From Streptomyces sp. NBC_01317 (GTDB lineage Bacteria; Actinomycetota; Actinomycetes; Streptomycetales; Streptomycetaceae): DNA of 64,000 bases. This document shows, one piece after another, positions 16,336 through 26,070 of this stretch. The first letter of the stretch is position 1. Each line of letters begins with the position of its first letter. The position numbers and the translations under genes were made by a program. The notes under the pieces are model-generated. The model did not search any database. It saw only the letters and a program-made list of their open reading frames with translations, and was not told the DNA's origin. The stretch lies in the NCBI RefSeq assembly GCF_035961655.1, contig NZ_CP108393.1:7029501-7093500 (forward strand), written 5' to 3'.

Positions 16336-19300
16336 GACTGCACCGCCTCACCCTCACCGCCTTCGGCCCCTTCGGCGGGACCCAGTCCGTCGACTTCGAC
16401 GCGCTCTCCACCGCTGGCATCTTCCTGCTCCACGGGCCCACCGGCGCGGGCAAGACGTCCGTGCTCGACGCGGTCTGCTACGCGCTGTACGGCGCCGTGC
16501 CGGGCGCCCGGCAGAGCCCGGGGGCGTCCCTGCGCAGCGACCACGCCGTGGCCGGGACGCACACCGAGATCCTGCTCGAACTGACCGTGGGCGGACGGCG
16601 GTTGGAGATCACCCGGCAGCCCGCGCAGCTGCGCCCCAAGAAGCGGGGTGCCGGCTTCACCACCGAGAAGGCGCAGAGCTGGCTGCGCGAGTACGACCCG
16701 GAGAGCGGCGACTGGCGCGCGCTGAGCCGCTCCCACCAGGAGATCGGCGAGGAGATCAGCCAGCTGCTCGGCATGAGCCGCGAGCAGTTCTGCCAGGTCG
16801 TGCTGCTGCCCCAGGGGGACTTCGCGCGCTTCCTGCGGGCCGACGCCGAAGCGCGCGGCAAACTGCTCGGGAGGCTCTTCGACACGCGGCGCTTCGCCGC
16901 CGTCGAGGAACGCCTCGCCGAACTGCGCCGCGCCGCCGAGCAGCAGGTACGCGCGGGTGACGAACGGCTGACCGGGATCGCGCAGCGCATCGCCCAGGCG
17001 GCGGGCGGCGGGGTGCCCCCGCTGCCGGGGCACCAGCCGGGCGACCCCGAACTCGCCCCGGCCGTACTGGAATGGGCGGCCGTCGCCCGCTCCCTCGCGT
17101 ACGAACGCGCCGACATCGCCGAGTCGGCCCTCGCGGCGGCGGAGAGCCGGCAGGCGGCGGCCCGGCGCGCGCTGGACGATGAGCGTGAACTGACCCGTCT
17201 CCAGGAGCGGTTCGCGTCGGCGCGTCGGCGCGCCGAGGAGCTGGAGGCCCGCCGCCCCGAGCGCGACGAGGCCGGGACCCTGCTGGAGCGCGGCCTCAAG
17301 GCCGAACGGGTCGCGCCGGCCCTCGCCCTGCGGGAGGACGCCGACCGCGCGCACCGCGCCGCGTCCTACGAGTACGACCGTACGCGCGGACTCCTCCCCG
17401 ACGACCTCACCGAGGCGGGCGCCGAGCAACTGGCCGCCCTGGAACGGTCCATGCGCCAGGAACTGGGCGCCCTGGACGCGGCCCGGCAGGCGGAGCGGCG
17501 CAGCGCGCAGATCACGGCCGAGCGGGCCGGGCTGGAGCGGGAGGCACGGGCCGACGAGGAGATTCTCCGGGACGCGGAGAGCTGGCTGGCCGGCTGGGAC
17601 ACCTCCCGCCGCACCCTCCAGGACCGTATCGAGGCCGCTCAGGAGGCGGCCACCCGCGCCGAACAGCTGGCGGGCCAACTCGAACCGGCCCGGCGGCGGC
17701 TCACCGCGGCCCGGCGGCGCGACACCCTCGAAGCGACCGCCGACACGGCCGACCGCCGGCTGAACTCCGCCCGCGAGGAGGCCAACACGGCCCACGAGGC
17801 ATGGCTGCGGATCCGGGAGCGCCGCCTGGAGGGCATCGCGGCGGAGCTGGCCGCGCGGCTGGTCGACGGGGAGCCGTGCGCCGTCTGCGGTTCCGCCGGG
17901 CACCCCGCCCCGGCGCGGGCCTCCGACGATCAGGTGAACCCGGCCGACGAGGACGCGCTCCGGGAGCTGTACGACCGCGCGGACGCCGAACGGGCGGCGG
18001 CGGAACGGCGGTACGCGGAGCTGCGGGAGGAACGCGCGGCGGCCCGTGAGGCGGCCGGCACCGCCACCGTCGCCGAACTGGCCGAGCTGGTGAGCCGGTT
18101 GGACCACGAGCACGTGGACGCGCACCGCGTCGCCGCGAGCACCCACACGGCCCGCGAGGCGCTCGACCGGGCCGGACGCGAGTACGAACGCCGGCTCGCC
18201 GCGCGGCACGAGGCCGAGCGCGGCGTCGCCACGCGCACGTCGCGACGCGAGGCCCTCGAAAGCGAACAGCTCGGGCTGGAAGACCAGTTGCGCCGGGCGC
18301 GCGGGGACGCCGACAGCGTCGCCGACCGGGTGGCCCAACTGGAGAGCCGGGCCCGCTGGCTCGCCGAGGCCGCCGACGCCGTCCGGGCGGTCGACACCAC
18401 GGCGGCGCAGCTCAAGGAGGCCGACGACCGGCTGGCCGACGCGGCGTTCCGGGCCGGCTTCGACACCCCGCGCGCCGCCGCGAACGCGCTCCTCCCCGAG
18501 CCGGACCGGCGCGCGCTCCAGCGCCGTATCGACATCTGGCAGGCCGAGGCGGCGGCGGTCGCCGACCGGCTCGCGGAGCCGGACGCCCGGGCCGCCGCCG
18601 ACCGGCCGCCCGCCCGGCCGGACGCCGCCCAGGCCGCGCACGACACCGCCGAGCGGGCCCTGCGCGGCGCGTCGTCCGTCCGTACGACCGCCCGCGACCG
18701 CCGCTCGGAGCTGGGCCGGCTCTCCCGGCAGGCCGAGACCGAGGTGCGCGGTCTCGGCCCGGTGCGCGAGGAGTACGGCCGGGTGGCCCGCCTCGCCGCG
18801 CTCACGGCGGGCACCTCGACCGACAACGAGCGCAGGATGCGCCTGGAGTCGTACGTCCTGGCCGCCCGCCTCGAACAGGTCGCGGCCGCCGCGACCGTAC
18901 GGCTCCGGCGTATGTCCGGCGGGCGCTACACGCTGGTCCACACCGACGCGAGGGCCGGCGGGCAGCGGCGCTCCGGCCTGGGGCTCCAGGTCGTGGACGC
19001 GTGGACCGGCAGCGCGCGGGACACGGCGACGCTGTCGGGCGGCGAGACGTTCTTCGCGTCGCTCGCGCTCGCGCTGGGCCTGGCGGACGTCGTGACGGAC
19101 GAGGCCGGGGGCGTACGGCTGGACACGCTCTTCATCGACGAGGGCTTCGGCAGCCTGGACGACCAGACGCTGGACGAGGTCCTGGACGTGCTGGACTCGC
19201 TGCGCGAGCGGGACCGGAGTGTCGGGATCGTCAGCCATGTCGCGGACCTGCGGCGCCGCATTCCCACGCAGTTGGAGATCGTCAAGGAGCGGGACGGGTC

Positions 19301-19346
19301 GGCGGTCCGGCAGCGGGGCGTGGACGCGGCGGCGCTCAGCGACTGA
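16332..19346 (+). CDS. sbcC: exonuclease SbcC (Rad50-type SMC ATPase)
   Basis: A 1004-residue SMC-like ATPase. Walker A is HGPTGAGKT at residues 34-42 and the Q-loop region is CQVVLLPQGDFARFL. Long coiled coils rich in Ala, Glu and Arg flank a zinc hook, CAVC, with cysteines at residues 516 and 519, close to the middle of the chain as expected. The C-terminal head has the signature LSGGETFFASLALALG and Walker B LDTLFIDEGFGSLD. It works with SbcD at DNA ends during repair and replication. The minus strand opposite this gene is also open for thousands of bases; that is a codon-bias shadow. Confidence 0.96.
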   Translation: MRLHRLTLTAFGPFGGTQSVDFDALSTAGIFLLHGPTGAGKTSVLDAVCYALYGAVPGARQSPGASLRSDHAVAGTHTEILLELTVGGRRLEITRQPAQLRPKKRGAGFTTEKAQSWLREYDPESGDWRALSRSHQEIGEEISQLLGMSREQFCQVVLLPQGDFARFLRADAEARGKLLGRLFDTRRFAAVEERLAELRRAAEQQVRAGDERLTGIAQRIAQAAGGGVPPLPGHQPGDPELAPAVLEWAAVARSLAYERADIAESALAAAESRQAAARRALDDERELTRLQERFASARRRAEELEARRPERDEAGTLLERGLKAERVAPALALREDADRAHRAASYEYDRTRGLLPDDLTEAGAEQLAALERSMRQELGALDAARQAERRSAQITAERAGLEREARADEEILRDAESWLAGWDTSRRTLQDRIEAAQEAATRAEQLAGQLEPARRRLTAARRRDTLEATADTADRRLNSAREEANTAHEAWLRIRERRLEGIAAELAARLVDGEPCAVCGSAGHPAPARASDDQVNPADEDALRELYDRADAERAAAERRYAELREERAAAREAAGTATVAELAELVSRLDHEHVDAHRVAASTHTAREALDRAGREYERRLAARHEAERGVATRTSRREALESEQLGLEDQLRRARGDADSVADRVAQLESRARWLAEAADAVRAVDTTAAQLKEADDRLADAAFRAGFDTPRAAANALLPEPDRRALQRRIDIWQAEAAAVADRLAEPDARAAADRPPARPDAAQAAHDTAERALRGASSVRTTARDRRSELGRLSRQAETEVRGLGPVREEYGRVARLAALTAGTSTDNERRMRLESYVLAARLEQVAAAATVRLRRMSGGRYTLVHTDARAGGQRRSGLGLQVVDAWTGSARDTATLSGGETFFASLALALGLADVVTDEAGGVRLDTLFIDEGFGSLDDQTLDEVLDVLDSLRERDRSVGIVSHVADLRRRIPTQLEIVKERDGSAVRQRGVDAAALSD

Positions 19347-19357
19347 CGCGAAGGCGC

Positions 19358-19804
19358 TCAGCGACCGAGGGCGCGGCGGGGCAGCGGGGAGGAGTAGACC
19401 ACGCTGGTGGTCACGGAGCCGAGGGTGCCGATCCGGCCGGTGATCTCTTCGAGGTGGGACATCGAGCGGGCGGCGACCTTGAGGACGAAGCAGTCGTCGC
19501 CGGTCACGTGGTGGGCCTCCAGGATCTCGGAGGTCCGCTCCAACAGGTCGTGGAAGGGCTTGTAGTTGCCGTTCGGGTAGCGCAGCCGGACGTAGGCGAG
19601 GATCGGCAGCCCGAGGCGCTCGCGGTCGACGACCGCGGTGTAGCCCGCGATCACGCCGGCCTCTTCCAGCCGCCGTACGCGCTCGGTGACGGCGCTCGGG
19701 GACATGGAGACGGCGCGCGCCAGCTCGGCGAAGCTGGCCCTGCCGTCGCGCTGGAGGACGTCCAGAATGCGCCAGTCGGTGCTGTCCGGGGAATACGTGG
19801 TCAT
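19358..19804 (-). CDS. Lrp/AsnC-family transcriptional regulator
   Basis: A 148-residue Lrp/AsnC protein. The N-terminal HTH runs over residues 8-60 (RILDVLQRDGRASFAELAR, then SPSAVTERVRRLEEAGVI). The C-terminal ligand-binding RAM domain includes VTGDDCFVLKVAA. It is convergent with sbcC (11 bp between stops) and divergent from the rhodanese gene, so the usual expectation is self-control and control of that gene; the ligand may be an amino acid. Half-site-like TTCAAGC and TTCAAAC elements lie in the 94-bp promoter gap. The ATG at 19804 gives the normal family length. Confidence 0.92.
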   Translation of the reverse strand: MTTYSPDSTDWRILDVLQRDGRASFAELARAVSMSPSAVTERVRRLEEAGVIAGYTAVVDRERLGLPILAYVRLRYPNGNYKPFHDLLERTSEILEAHHVTGDDCFVLKVAARSMSHLEEITGRIGTLGSVTTSVVYSSPLPRRALGR

Positions 19805-19898
19805 GGGCCAGGGATAGCAGAGGAAACGGCGGCGATTCAAGCGGAGTGCCGGGGATAGCGCCTTCAAACGCGGGTCGGGCGACCGTAAATTTCTGTGC

Positions 19899-20432
19899 AT
19901 GACCACTACACACACGCACCCGTTCCCGCTCCTTGCCGACGCACAGCCGGGAGGGGTGGCTCCGGTGGCTCCCCACGCGGTGCTGCGGGTGCCGCCCGCG
20001 TCCCCCGCCGAGGCGGCCGCGTACTTCGGCGCGAGCCTCGCCTTCCACGCCGATGTCTCCGACGTGGCGGCGGCGCTGGGGGCGGGCGGCGACCCCGGCT
20101 TCGTCCTTCTGGACTCCCGCTCCACCGCGTCCTGGGACCAGGGACATGTCCCCGGCGCCCTCCACCTGCCGACCGCCCGCATCGCGGAGGACGCGGAACG
20201 GCTTCTCGACAAGGCCGTCCCGGTGGTCACGTACTGCTGGGGCCCCGGCTGCAACGGCGGTACGCGCGCCGCGCTGGCCCTGGCCGGGCTGGGCTACCGG
20301 GTGAAGGAGATGCTCGGCGGCATCGAGTACTGGATCAGGGAGGGCTTCGAGGTCGAGACCTGGGAGGGCACCGAGCGGCGTGCCGCCGACCCCCTGACGG
20401 CGGCGGTCGGCGCGGAGGACTGCGGCTGCTGA
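19899..20432 (+). CDS. rhodanese-domain protein with Cys-rich C-terminus
   Basis: A 177-residue protein with one rhodanese domain over about residues 60-155. The motifs FVLLDSRSTASWDQGHVPGALHLP (residues about 68-91, split by a conserved DxR) and the catalytic loop TYCWGPGCNGGTRAA are clear; the first cysteine is the expected sulfur carrier. The loop is longer than the six-residue loop of classic sulfurtransferases and holds a second cysteine. The protein ends EDCGC, a CxC that could bind metal or accept sulfur. It is divergent from the Lrp regulator, which probably controls it. A role in sulfur or persulfide handling linked to amino-acid supply is inference. Confidence 0.85.
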   Translation: MTTTHTHPFPLLADAQPGGVAPVAPHAVLRVPPASPAEAAAYFGASLAFHADVSDVAAALGAGGDPGFVLLDSRSTASWDQGHVPGALHLPTARIAEDAERLLDKAVPVVTYCWGPGCNGGTRAALALAGLGYRVKEMLGGIEYWIREGFEVETWEGTERRAADPLTAAVGAEDCGC

Positions 20433-20582
20433 CGCGTACGGGGGGAGTTCAGCGGACCGGCGACGGGCGGGGACGCGGGAACGGTACGTCCTCGGGCGCG
20501 GCTGGGGCCGTGCCGGGTGAGGCGGACCCCGCGGGGAAAACCCGGTGGCGGGGTGGACCGTCGGCGGACAGCATGGGGTGCC

Positions 20583-21434
20583 ATGCCGGCACTCGCACCC
20601 CCCACCGTCGAAGACCTCCGCCGCGACCCCCTGCCCCTGCGCGGGCGTACCGCTCTGGTCACCGGGGCCAGCCGGCGGGGCGGGATCGGGCATGCCGTCG
20701 CCCGGCGACTCGCCGCGTACGGGGCCGGTGTCTACCTCCACCACCACGTGCCGCACGACGCCGCGCAGCCCTGGGGCGCCGATCCCGAAGGGCCCGAAGC
20801 CGTGGCCGCCTCCGTGCGGGAGGCGTGCGGGGATCCGGACGCGCGGGTGGTGCACGGGCCCGGCGACCTGGCCGTCCCGGACGCGCCCGGCCTGCTCCTC
20901 GCCGAAGCGGCCGAGGCGCTCGGCGGGCGGCTCGACATCCTCGTCGCCAACCACGCCCTGAGCGGCTCGGACGGCCCCCTCGACGCGGTCGACGCGGCCG
21001 TGCTCGACGCCCACTGGGCGGTGAACACCCGGTCGGTGATCCTGCTGGTCCAGGCGTACGCCCGGCTGCGGGCCGCGCTGCCCGCCCGTACCCTGGGCGG
21101 CCGGATCGTCCTCATGACCTCGGGCCAGGACCTCGGCGACGGCATGCCGGAGGAGATCGCCTACAGCCTGGCCAAGGGCGCGCTCGCCTCCGCGACCCGC
21201 ACGCTGGCCACCTCCCTCGCGGACCTCGCGGTGACGGTGAACGCCATCAACCCCGGGCCGGTCGACACCGGCTACCTGACGGGGGACGCGTACGACGCGA
21301 TCGCGGCGCGGTTCCCGGCCGGCCGGTGGGGCATGCCCGACGACCCGGCCCGGCTGATCGCCTGGCTGGCCACCGACGAGGCGTGCTGGATCACCGGCCA
21401 GGTGATCAACTCGGAGGGCGGCGCGCACCGCTGA
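20583..21434 (+). CDS. short-chain dehydrogenase/reductase
   Basis: A 283-residue SDR oxidoreductase. The NAD(P) motif is TGASRRGGIG near residues 28-37; the usual NNAG is NHAL. The catalytic tyrosine and lysine lie in YSLAKGA, with a serine in MTSGQD about 17 residues before. The C-terminal WGMPDDPARLIAWLATDEACWITGQVI block is typical of 3-oxoacyl-ACP reductase-like SDRs. The substrate cannot be told. I chose the ATG at 20583 over an upstream start because the extension is unlike the family. Confidence 0.85.
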   Translation: MPALAPPTVEDLRRDPLPLRGRTALVTGASRRGGIGHAVARRLAAYGAGVYLHHHVPHDAAQPWGADPEGPEAVAASVREACGDPDARVVHGPGDLAVPDAPGLLLAEAAEALGGRLDILVANHALSGSDGPLDAVDAAVLDAHWAVNTRSVILLVQAYARLRAALPARTLGGRIVLMTSGQDLGDGMPEEIAYSLAKGALASATRTLATSLADLAVTVNAINPGPVDTGYLTGDAYDAIAARFPAGRWGMPDDPARLIAWLATDEACWITGQVINSEGGAHR

Positions 21435-21712
21435 CGACCCCCGGCCGTCCGGCGCACCGCCCCGGAGCCGGGCTCCCCGTTGCCGGACCGGGGCGCCGCC
21501 GTCTCACCGGCCGGACCACAGTCCCGCGTCCGCCCGCCGGGCGGCGGGGGCGTCCCCCTGGCGGAACGGGCCCGGGCACGTCACCCGCCGGGCCGGCGAG
21601 CTGTCGCTTCATCTGCCGGATCCGGTGGGAACATCCCGGTCGCCGGGCCGGGCTTCGGCGTCTCGCCTGCCGGTCGGGCCGGGCACCGGGTTGCCGGACT
21701 CGGTCGCGCCCC
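21435..21712. terminator. convergent intergenic region with GC hairpins and repeated GCCGG motifs
   Basis: It lies between convergent SDR and ATP-grasp genes. Two tight palindromes, GGAGCC-G-GGCTCC (21464-21476) and CCGCCCG-C-CGGGCGG (21530-21544), could end transcription from either side. The rest is a run of imperfect GCCGGACCGG / GCCGGGCCGG motifs repeated roughly every 25-45 bp up to the end of the ATP-grasp gene. No gene is supported. Confidence 0.45.
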
Positions 21713-22597
21713 TCACCCGCCGGACCGGAGGTCGCCCGCCGTTGCCAGCGCGGCGAACAGCGGTGTCGCGTCGGTTTCTGGCGGGAGGCCGCTCACCTGG
21801 CCGTCGCCCACCTCCACCACCCGCCACACGCCGTCCTCCCGGAGCGCCAGGTCCGTTGTGACGAAGCGGGAGCCCAGCGCCCGTACAGCCGCTCCCACCT
21901 CGTCCGTCTCCGGGACCGGGCGCCGGTCCGGGGTGTCCGGGTGGGCCGTGGTGAGGGCCGGTATGCCGTCCACCCACCACACCCGTGCCTCGCCGCCCGC
22001 CACGAACGGCTCGTACGCGCGCAGCACCACGCCCCCCGCGAGCGTGTCGTCCTGGAGGGTGAAGAAGCGGTTCACCACGGCCGACAGCCTTGCGGTGTCG
22101 GTCAGTTCGGGGACGAAGCACGCCTCGTCCCACTCGTGCTTACGGGACTTGACGTAGTCCTTCACGATGCCCGGGCCGGGCCCCAGCGGGGCGGCGAGCG
22201 TAGCCAGTTCTGCCTGGGTCGGAGGGGTGCCCGGAGGGCGGGGCAACCAGCGGCTGGGGGGAGTCAGCGCTGCGAACTCCTCGTACCAGCCCGGCAGTTC
22301 GTGGCCGCGGCGGAAGTCCGCGGCGCCCGTCAGCAAGGTGCATCCTCGCTCGGCCAGCGCTCGCTCCAGCGTCGCGTACACCATCGCCGGCATCATCCAG
22401 CCCCGGTACCAGTACGGCCCCGAGCCCCGCTCCACCCGGGCCAGGGCGCGGGCCAAGTCCCCGGCGAGCAGCGCGTCATGGTCGAGCAGGGCCCGCGTCA
22501 CGCCGTACGCCCCGGCCCGCGTGGCCTCCTCGGCGAACACCGGATCGACCCGGCCCGCCCGCAGCGGGTCCGCGCAGTAGAGCAGCGAGGCGGTCAT
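21713..22597 (-). CDS. ATP-grasp domain protein (DUF4343-type)
   Basis: A 294-residue protein. The C-terminal half has ATP-grasp features: IVKDYVKSRKHEW, a strand-turn GGVVLRAYEPF, EARVWWVDG, and a final metal-binding ending VVEVGDGQVSGLP, where E and D or N residues normally hold the Mg ions. Stand-alone ATP-grasp proteins of this type form amide bonds or modify small molecules. No partner gene suggests a substrate. The next upstream gene on the strand (DUF885) ends 88 bp before this start. Confidence 0.75.
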   Translation of the reverse strand: MTASLLYCADPLRAGRVDPVFAEEATRAGAYGVTRALLDHDALLAGDLARALARVERGSGPYWYRGWMMPAMVYATLERALAERGCTLLTGAADFRRGHELPGWYEEFAALTPPSRWLPRPPGTPPTQAELATLAAPLGPGPGIVKDYVKSRKHEWDEACFVPELTDTARLSAVVNRFFTLQDDTLAGGVVLRAYEPFVAGGEARVWWVDGIPALTTAHPDTPDRRPVPETDEVGAAVRALGSRFVTTDLALREDGVWRVVEVGDGQVSGLPPETDATPLFAALATAGDLRSGG

Positions 22598-22685
22598 CAG
22601 TTCCTCCGTGCGCGCACGTGAGTGGTGCGGGCTTCGGTACGGGGCCGTGCCCGACCGGCACGGCCCCGCCTTCGGGTCGGTCCCG

Positions 22686-24368
22686 TCAGAGCTTCGACAG
22701 CTCGTCCACCAGGTCGTCCAGGCCCAGCGGGCCCTGCGACAGGGCCGCCATGTGCCACGCCTTCGCGTCGAACGCGTCGCCGTGCCGCTTGCGCGCGTTC
22801 TCCCGGCCCAGCAGCCAGGCGCGCTCGCCCAGCTTGTAGCCGATCGCCTGGCCCGGCATCGACAGGTAGCGGGTCAGCTCGCTCTCCACGAAGTCGGCGG
22901 GACGGCCGCTGTGGTTGCCGAAGAACTCCTGCGCCAGCTCCGGCGTCCAGCGCTCACCCGGGTGGAACGGCGACTCCGCCGGGATCTCCAGTTCCAGGTG
23001 CATGCCGATGTCCACGATCACCCGGCAGGCCCGCATCATCTGCGCGTCCAGGTAGCCGATCCGGCGCTCCGCGTCCGGCAGGAAGCCCAGCTCGTCCATG
23101 AGGCGTTCCGCGTACAGCGCCCACCCCTCGGCGTTGGCGCTGACCATGCCGACCGACGCCTGGTAGCGCGAGAGCTGGTCCGCCACATGGGTCGCCTGCG
23201 CGATCTGGAGGTGGTGTCCCGGCACCCCCTCGTGGTACCAGGTCGAGACCAGGTCGTAGACCGGGAAGCGCGTCTCGCCCATCGTGGGCAGCCACGTGAT
23301 GCCCGGCCGCGAGAAGTCCTCGGAGGGGCCCGTGTAGTACGGCGCGGCGGCGCCGCCCGGCGGGGCGATCCGGGACTCCACCTTCCGTACCCGCTCGGCG
23401 AGTTCGAAGTGGGTGCCGTCCAGCGCCGCGATCGCCTCGTCCATCAGGCCCTGGAGCCAGTCCCTGACCTCCTCCACCCCTTCGATGTGCGTGCCGTGCT
23501 CGTCGAGGTGGGCGAGCGCCTCCCAGGGGCTCGCGCCGGGGAGGATCTTCCCGGCCTCGGTCCGCATCTCGGCGAGCAGCCGGTGGTACTCGGACCAGCC
23601 GTACGCGTACGCCTCGTCGAGATCGAGGTCCGTCCCGTTGAAGTAGCGCGACCAGCGGGCGTACCGCTCCCGGCCCACGGTGTCGGGCGTGCCCGCGACG
23701 GCGGGGGCGTACACCTCGGTCATCCAGTCCCGCAGCCCCGCCACCGCGTCGGTCGCCAGGGCGGCGGCCTCGTCCAGCTCCTTGCGGAGGGTCTCCGGGC
23801 CCGAGGAGGCGAACTCGTCGAACCAGCCGCGCCCGCCGCCCGCCCACTCCGTCAGCTGGCCGACGAAGGTCGCGGTGGGACGCGGGCCGGCCGGCAGACC
23901 GCGCTCCAGGCCGAGGGCCAGCGAGGCGCGGTACCCCTCCAGCGCGTCCGGCACCGCGCGCAGCCGGTCGGCGACCGCCGCCCAGTCCTCGTCCGTCGCG
24001 GTCGGGGTCACGGTGAAGACGCCACGGACGGAGTGCGCGGGCGAGTGGATGTTGCTGACCGCGCGCAGCCCCTCCTGGGCTTCGTGGACGGCGAGTTCGG
24101 CCGTGAGGCGCTCGCGCAGCAGCCGCCCGCAGCGCCGCTCGGCCTCGCTGTCCGCGCCCGGGGACCGCTCGGCCGCGTCGAGCCGGGCGAGGGTCGTGCG
24201 CGCCAGATCGGCGAGCGCCTGCTGTCCGGCGGGGGAGAAGTCGGGGAGACGACGGGAACTCTCCGCGACGCCGAGATAGGTGCCGGTGATCGGGTCGAGT
24301 GCGATGAGCTCGTCGACGTAGGCGTCGGCGACCTGACGGGGCAGCACGCTGCCTGCTGTGTCTGACAT
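22686..24368 (-). CDS. DUF885 family protein, metallopeptidase-like
   Basis: A 560-residue all-helical protein of the DUF885 family. The motif YHEGVPGHHLQ near residues 378-388 matches the family's H-E-x-x-P-G-H-H zinc-site signature, and NAEGWALYAERLMDELG lies about 35 residues later as the third-ligand region. Related proteins resemble carboxypeptidase Taq and M3 peptidases, so a peptidase role is likely but unproven. There is no signal peptide, so it is probably cytoplasmic. GGGGAGGA precedes the ATG at 24368 with good spacing, which fixes the start. Confidence 0.85.
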   Translation of the reverse strand: MSDTAGSVLPRQVADAYVDELIALDPITGTYLGVAESSRRLPDFSPAGQQALADLARTTLARLDAAERSPGADSEAERRCGRLLRERLTAELAVHEAQEGLRAVSNIHSPAHSVRGVFTVTPTATDEDWAAVADRLRAVPDALEGYRASLALGLERGLPAGPRPTATFVGQLTEWAGGGRGWFDEFASSGPETLRKELDEAAALATDAVAGLRDWMTEVYAPAVAGTPDTVGRERYARWSRYFNGTDLDLDEAYAYGWSEYHRLLAEMRTEAGKILPGASPWEALAHLDEHGTHIEGVEEVRDWLQGLMDEAIAALDGTHFELAERVRKVESRIAPPGGAAAPYYTGPSEDFSRPGITWLPTMGETRFPVYDLVSTWYHEGVPGHHLQIAQATHVADQLSRYQASVGMVSANAEGWALYAERLMDELGFLPDAERRIGYLDAQMMRACRVIVDIGMHLELEIPAESPFHPGERWTPELAQEFFGNHSGRPADFVESELTRYLSMPGQAIGYKLGERAWLLGRENARKRHGDAFDAKAWHMAALSQGPLGLDDLVDELSKL

Positions 24369-24649
24369 GCCGACATCCTCCCCGAGTCGGCCACATCCGT
24401 CACGTCAGGGTTCTGTCCCGGCCGACGTCGGTGGCCGACGGTGGCCGGCACGGGCGGCGACCGGGGTGGCATCGGCGGTCCGCCGTTCCCGTGCGGTGCG
24501 GCCCGGCCTGCCCCGGCGGCAGGGCCTCCGGCCCACGGCACGGTTCGGCCGGATCGGAGCGGCGCGGGGCTGTCCGGAGGGGCTTCCGGCCGGGGCGGGC
24601 GCCCGCCCCGAAGGTCCGCCCGTCCACGTGCGACCGGCCGCTCGGGGTG
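24369..24649. other. 281-bp intergenic region, no gene seen
   Basis: It lies between the DUF885 and GNAT genes, both on the minus strand. It holds imperfect GGCCGACG and GGTGGCCG repeats around 24420-24450 and the Shine-Dalgarno of the DUF885 gene. I see no convincing promoter, terminator or small gene. Confidence 0.4.
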
Positions 24650-26056
24650 CTACGGACGGCGCTCGGAGCGGTCCGGTTCGAACAGGCCGGAATCCCCGTG
24701 CGGCGGAAGCGGCCGGGCCGCCTTCGGCTCCAGCCGGGCCGTGATGACCAGGGTGCCCTCCTCGATCTGGTAGTCGAGCGGCAGGCCGAGGCTCCGCATC
24801 GCCGCGACCATCGCGGTGTGGGACGACTGGGTGACGGCGTATACGGTCCCGCTGTGCGCCTCCGTGGCCAACTCGACCAGCCGGGCGAGCAGTTCGGCAC
24901 CGATACCGCGCCGCTGCCAGGCGTCCTCGACGATCAGCGCGACCTCCGTCTCGTCGCCGTCCCAGAGCAGATGGCCGAGGGCGACCAGGTTCCCCGAGGA
25001 GGTCTCGACCGCCAGGGTGCGTCCGAAGCGCGGGCTGAGCAGGTGGTCCAGATAGCGGTCCGCGTCGGCCGCCGGGCCGTGGTAACGCAGGCCGAGCGTA
25101 CGGGCGGAGCAGCGGGCGTGCATCGCCAGGGCGGCTTCGAGGTCGTCCTGGTCGGCACGCCGTACCGTGATCTCCTCGCCCTCGGGGAGGGTGAGGATGT
25201 GCTGGCCCACCGGCATGCGCGGACCGAGCCGGGCGTCCAGCTCGACCAGCGCGCGGGCCCGCGCGAACTCGGTCGGGGTGAACGGCAGATAGGGCCGCTC
25301 GACCGTGATGGACCCGCCGCTCGGGTCGCGCAGCACCATCGACGTCTCGTCGAGCGCGCCCTCGACCGGTGCGCCCTCCCCGCTCCGCCGTCCGCCGGCC
25401 GATTCGGCCGGCCGGGAGTGGATCGTGCAGCGGCCCAGCAACTGGCGCAGTGCCAGCGGTAGTTCGGCCGAGTCCAGGGCGGTACGGGTGGCGAGGCCGA
25501 GCACCCGGGTCGGGGTGTCCACGAGGTCGTGCGCGTCCGCGCGCTCGATCCAGGTGCCGCTGCCGCCCGCGGCGGCGACCTCGCGGGTGAGGTCCCTCGC
25601 CTGGAGCGTGGCGGGGGCGCGCAGCAGGAACTCGTCCACCGTCCCCTCGGAGAGCGGGTGGGTCTGGAGGGTGAGGATGTCCACGCGCCGCGTCGCGAAC
25701 GCGACGCACAGGGCGGCCAGGCTGCCCGGCTCGTCCCGGACGGTGGTCCGCATCCGCCAGAGCACCGTCTCGGCCGGCACGCCGAAGTCCGCCGCCGGGG
25801 CGGTCACCCCGGCGCCGGTGACCACCTCCGGGGGTGCGTGGCTGTGCTTGCGTGCCCACCACGTGTGGAACGTGGCCGTGGCGAGCAGGACGACCGCCGA
25901 GGCGATCAGCAGGGAAGCGCCGTCCGGTCCGTGCGCGATCGAATTGGCCACGGCGTCGGCGACGGCCACTGCGGTGAACAGGGCGGCCAGCTCGACCAGA
26001 TCCCGTCGCCAGTGGTGGGGGCGGCGGGCACTCTTCGCGGAAGTCACATCGGTCAT
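24650..26056 (-). CDS. membrane-anchored ACT-GNAT fusion protein
   Basis: A 468-residue protein with three parts. Residues about 20-41 and 46-68 are transmembrane helices. Residues about 98-165 look like an ACT-type domain (VRDEPGSLAALCVAF is the typical opening). Residues about 295-430 are a GNAT acetyltransferase with the acetyl-CoA loop QRRGIGAELL at 381-390 and later SSHTAMVAAMRSLG. ACT-GNAT proteins occur widely in actinobacteria and may be lysine acetyltransferases sensing an amino acid; the membrane anchor is less usual. The ATG at 26056 was chosen for its upstream GAGG. A palindrome and direct repeats lie just upstream (26071-26098). Confidence 0.82.
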   Translation of the reverse strand: MTDVTSAKSARRPHHWRRDLVELAALFTAVAVADAVANSIAHGPDGASLLIASAVVLLATATFHTWWARKHSHAPPEVVTGAGVTAPAADFGVPAETVLWRMRTTVRDEPGSLAALCVAFATRRVDILTLQTHPLSEGTVDEFLLRAPATLQARDLTREVAAAGGSGTWIERADAHDLVDTPTRVLGLATRTALDSAELPLALRQLLGRCTIHSRPAESAGGRRSGEGAPVEGALDETSMVLRDPSGGSITVERPYLPFTPTEFARARALVELDARLGPRMPVGQHILTLPEGEEITVRRADQDDLEAALAMHARCSARTLGLRYHGPAADADRYLDHLLSPRFGRTLAVETSSGNLVALGHLLWDGDETEVALIVEDAWQRRGIGAELLARLVELATEAHSGTVYAVTQSSHTAMVAAMRSLGLPLDYQIEEGTLVITARLEPKAARPLPPHGDSGLFEPDRSERRP

Positions 26057-26070
26057 GGCCTCACTGTGGC

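Noticed and set aside
15795..21428. Very long open frame on the minus strand opposite sbcD, sbcC and beyond
   Set aside because: It has no recognisable domain, is low-complexity Arg/Gly/Ala, and mirrors the codon bias of real plus-strand genes.
20583..21434. SDR as the missing DHHA dehydrogenase
   Set aside because: It is about 34 kb from the phz operon, on the other strand, and has no specific similarity that I can see.
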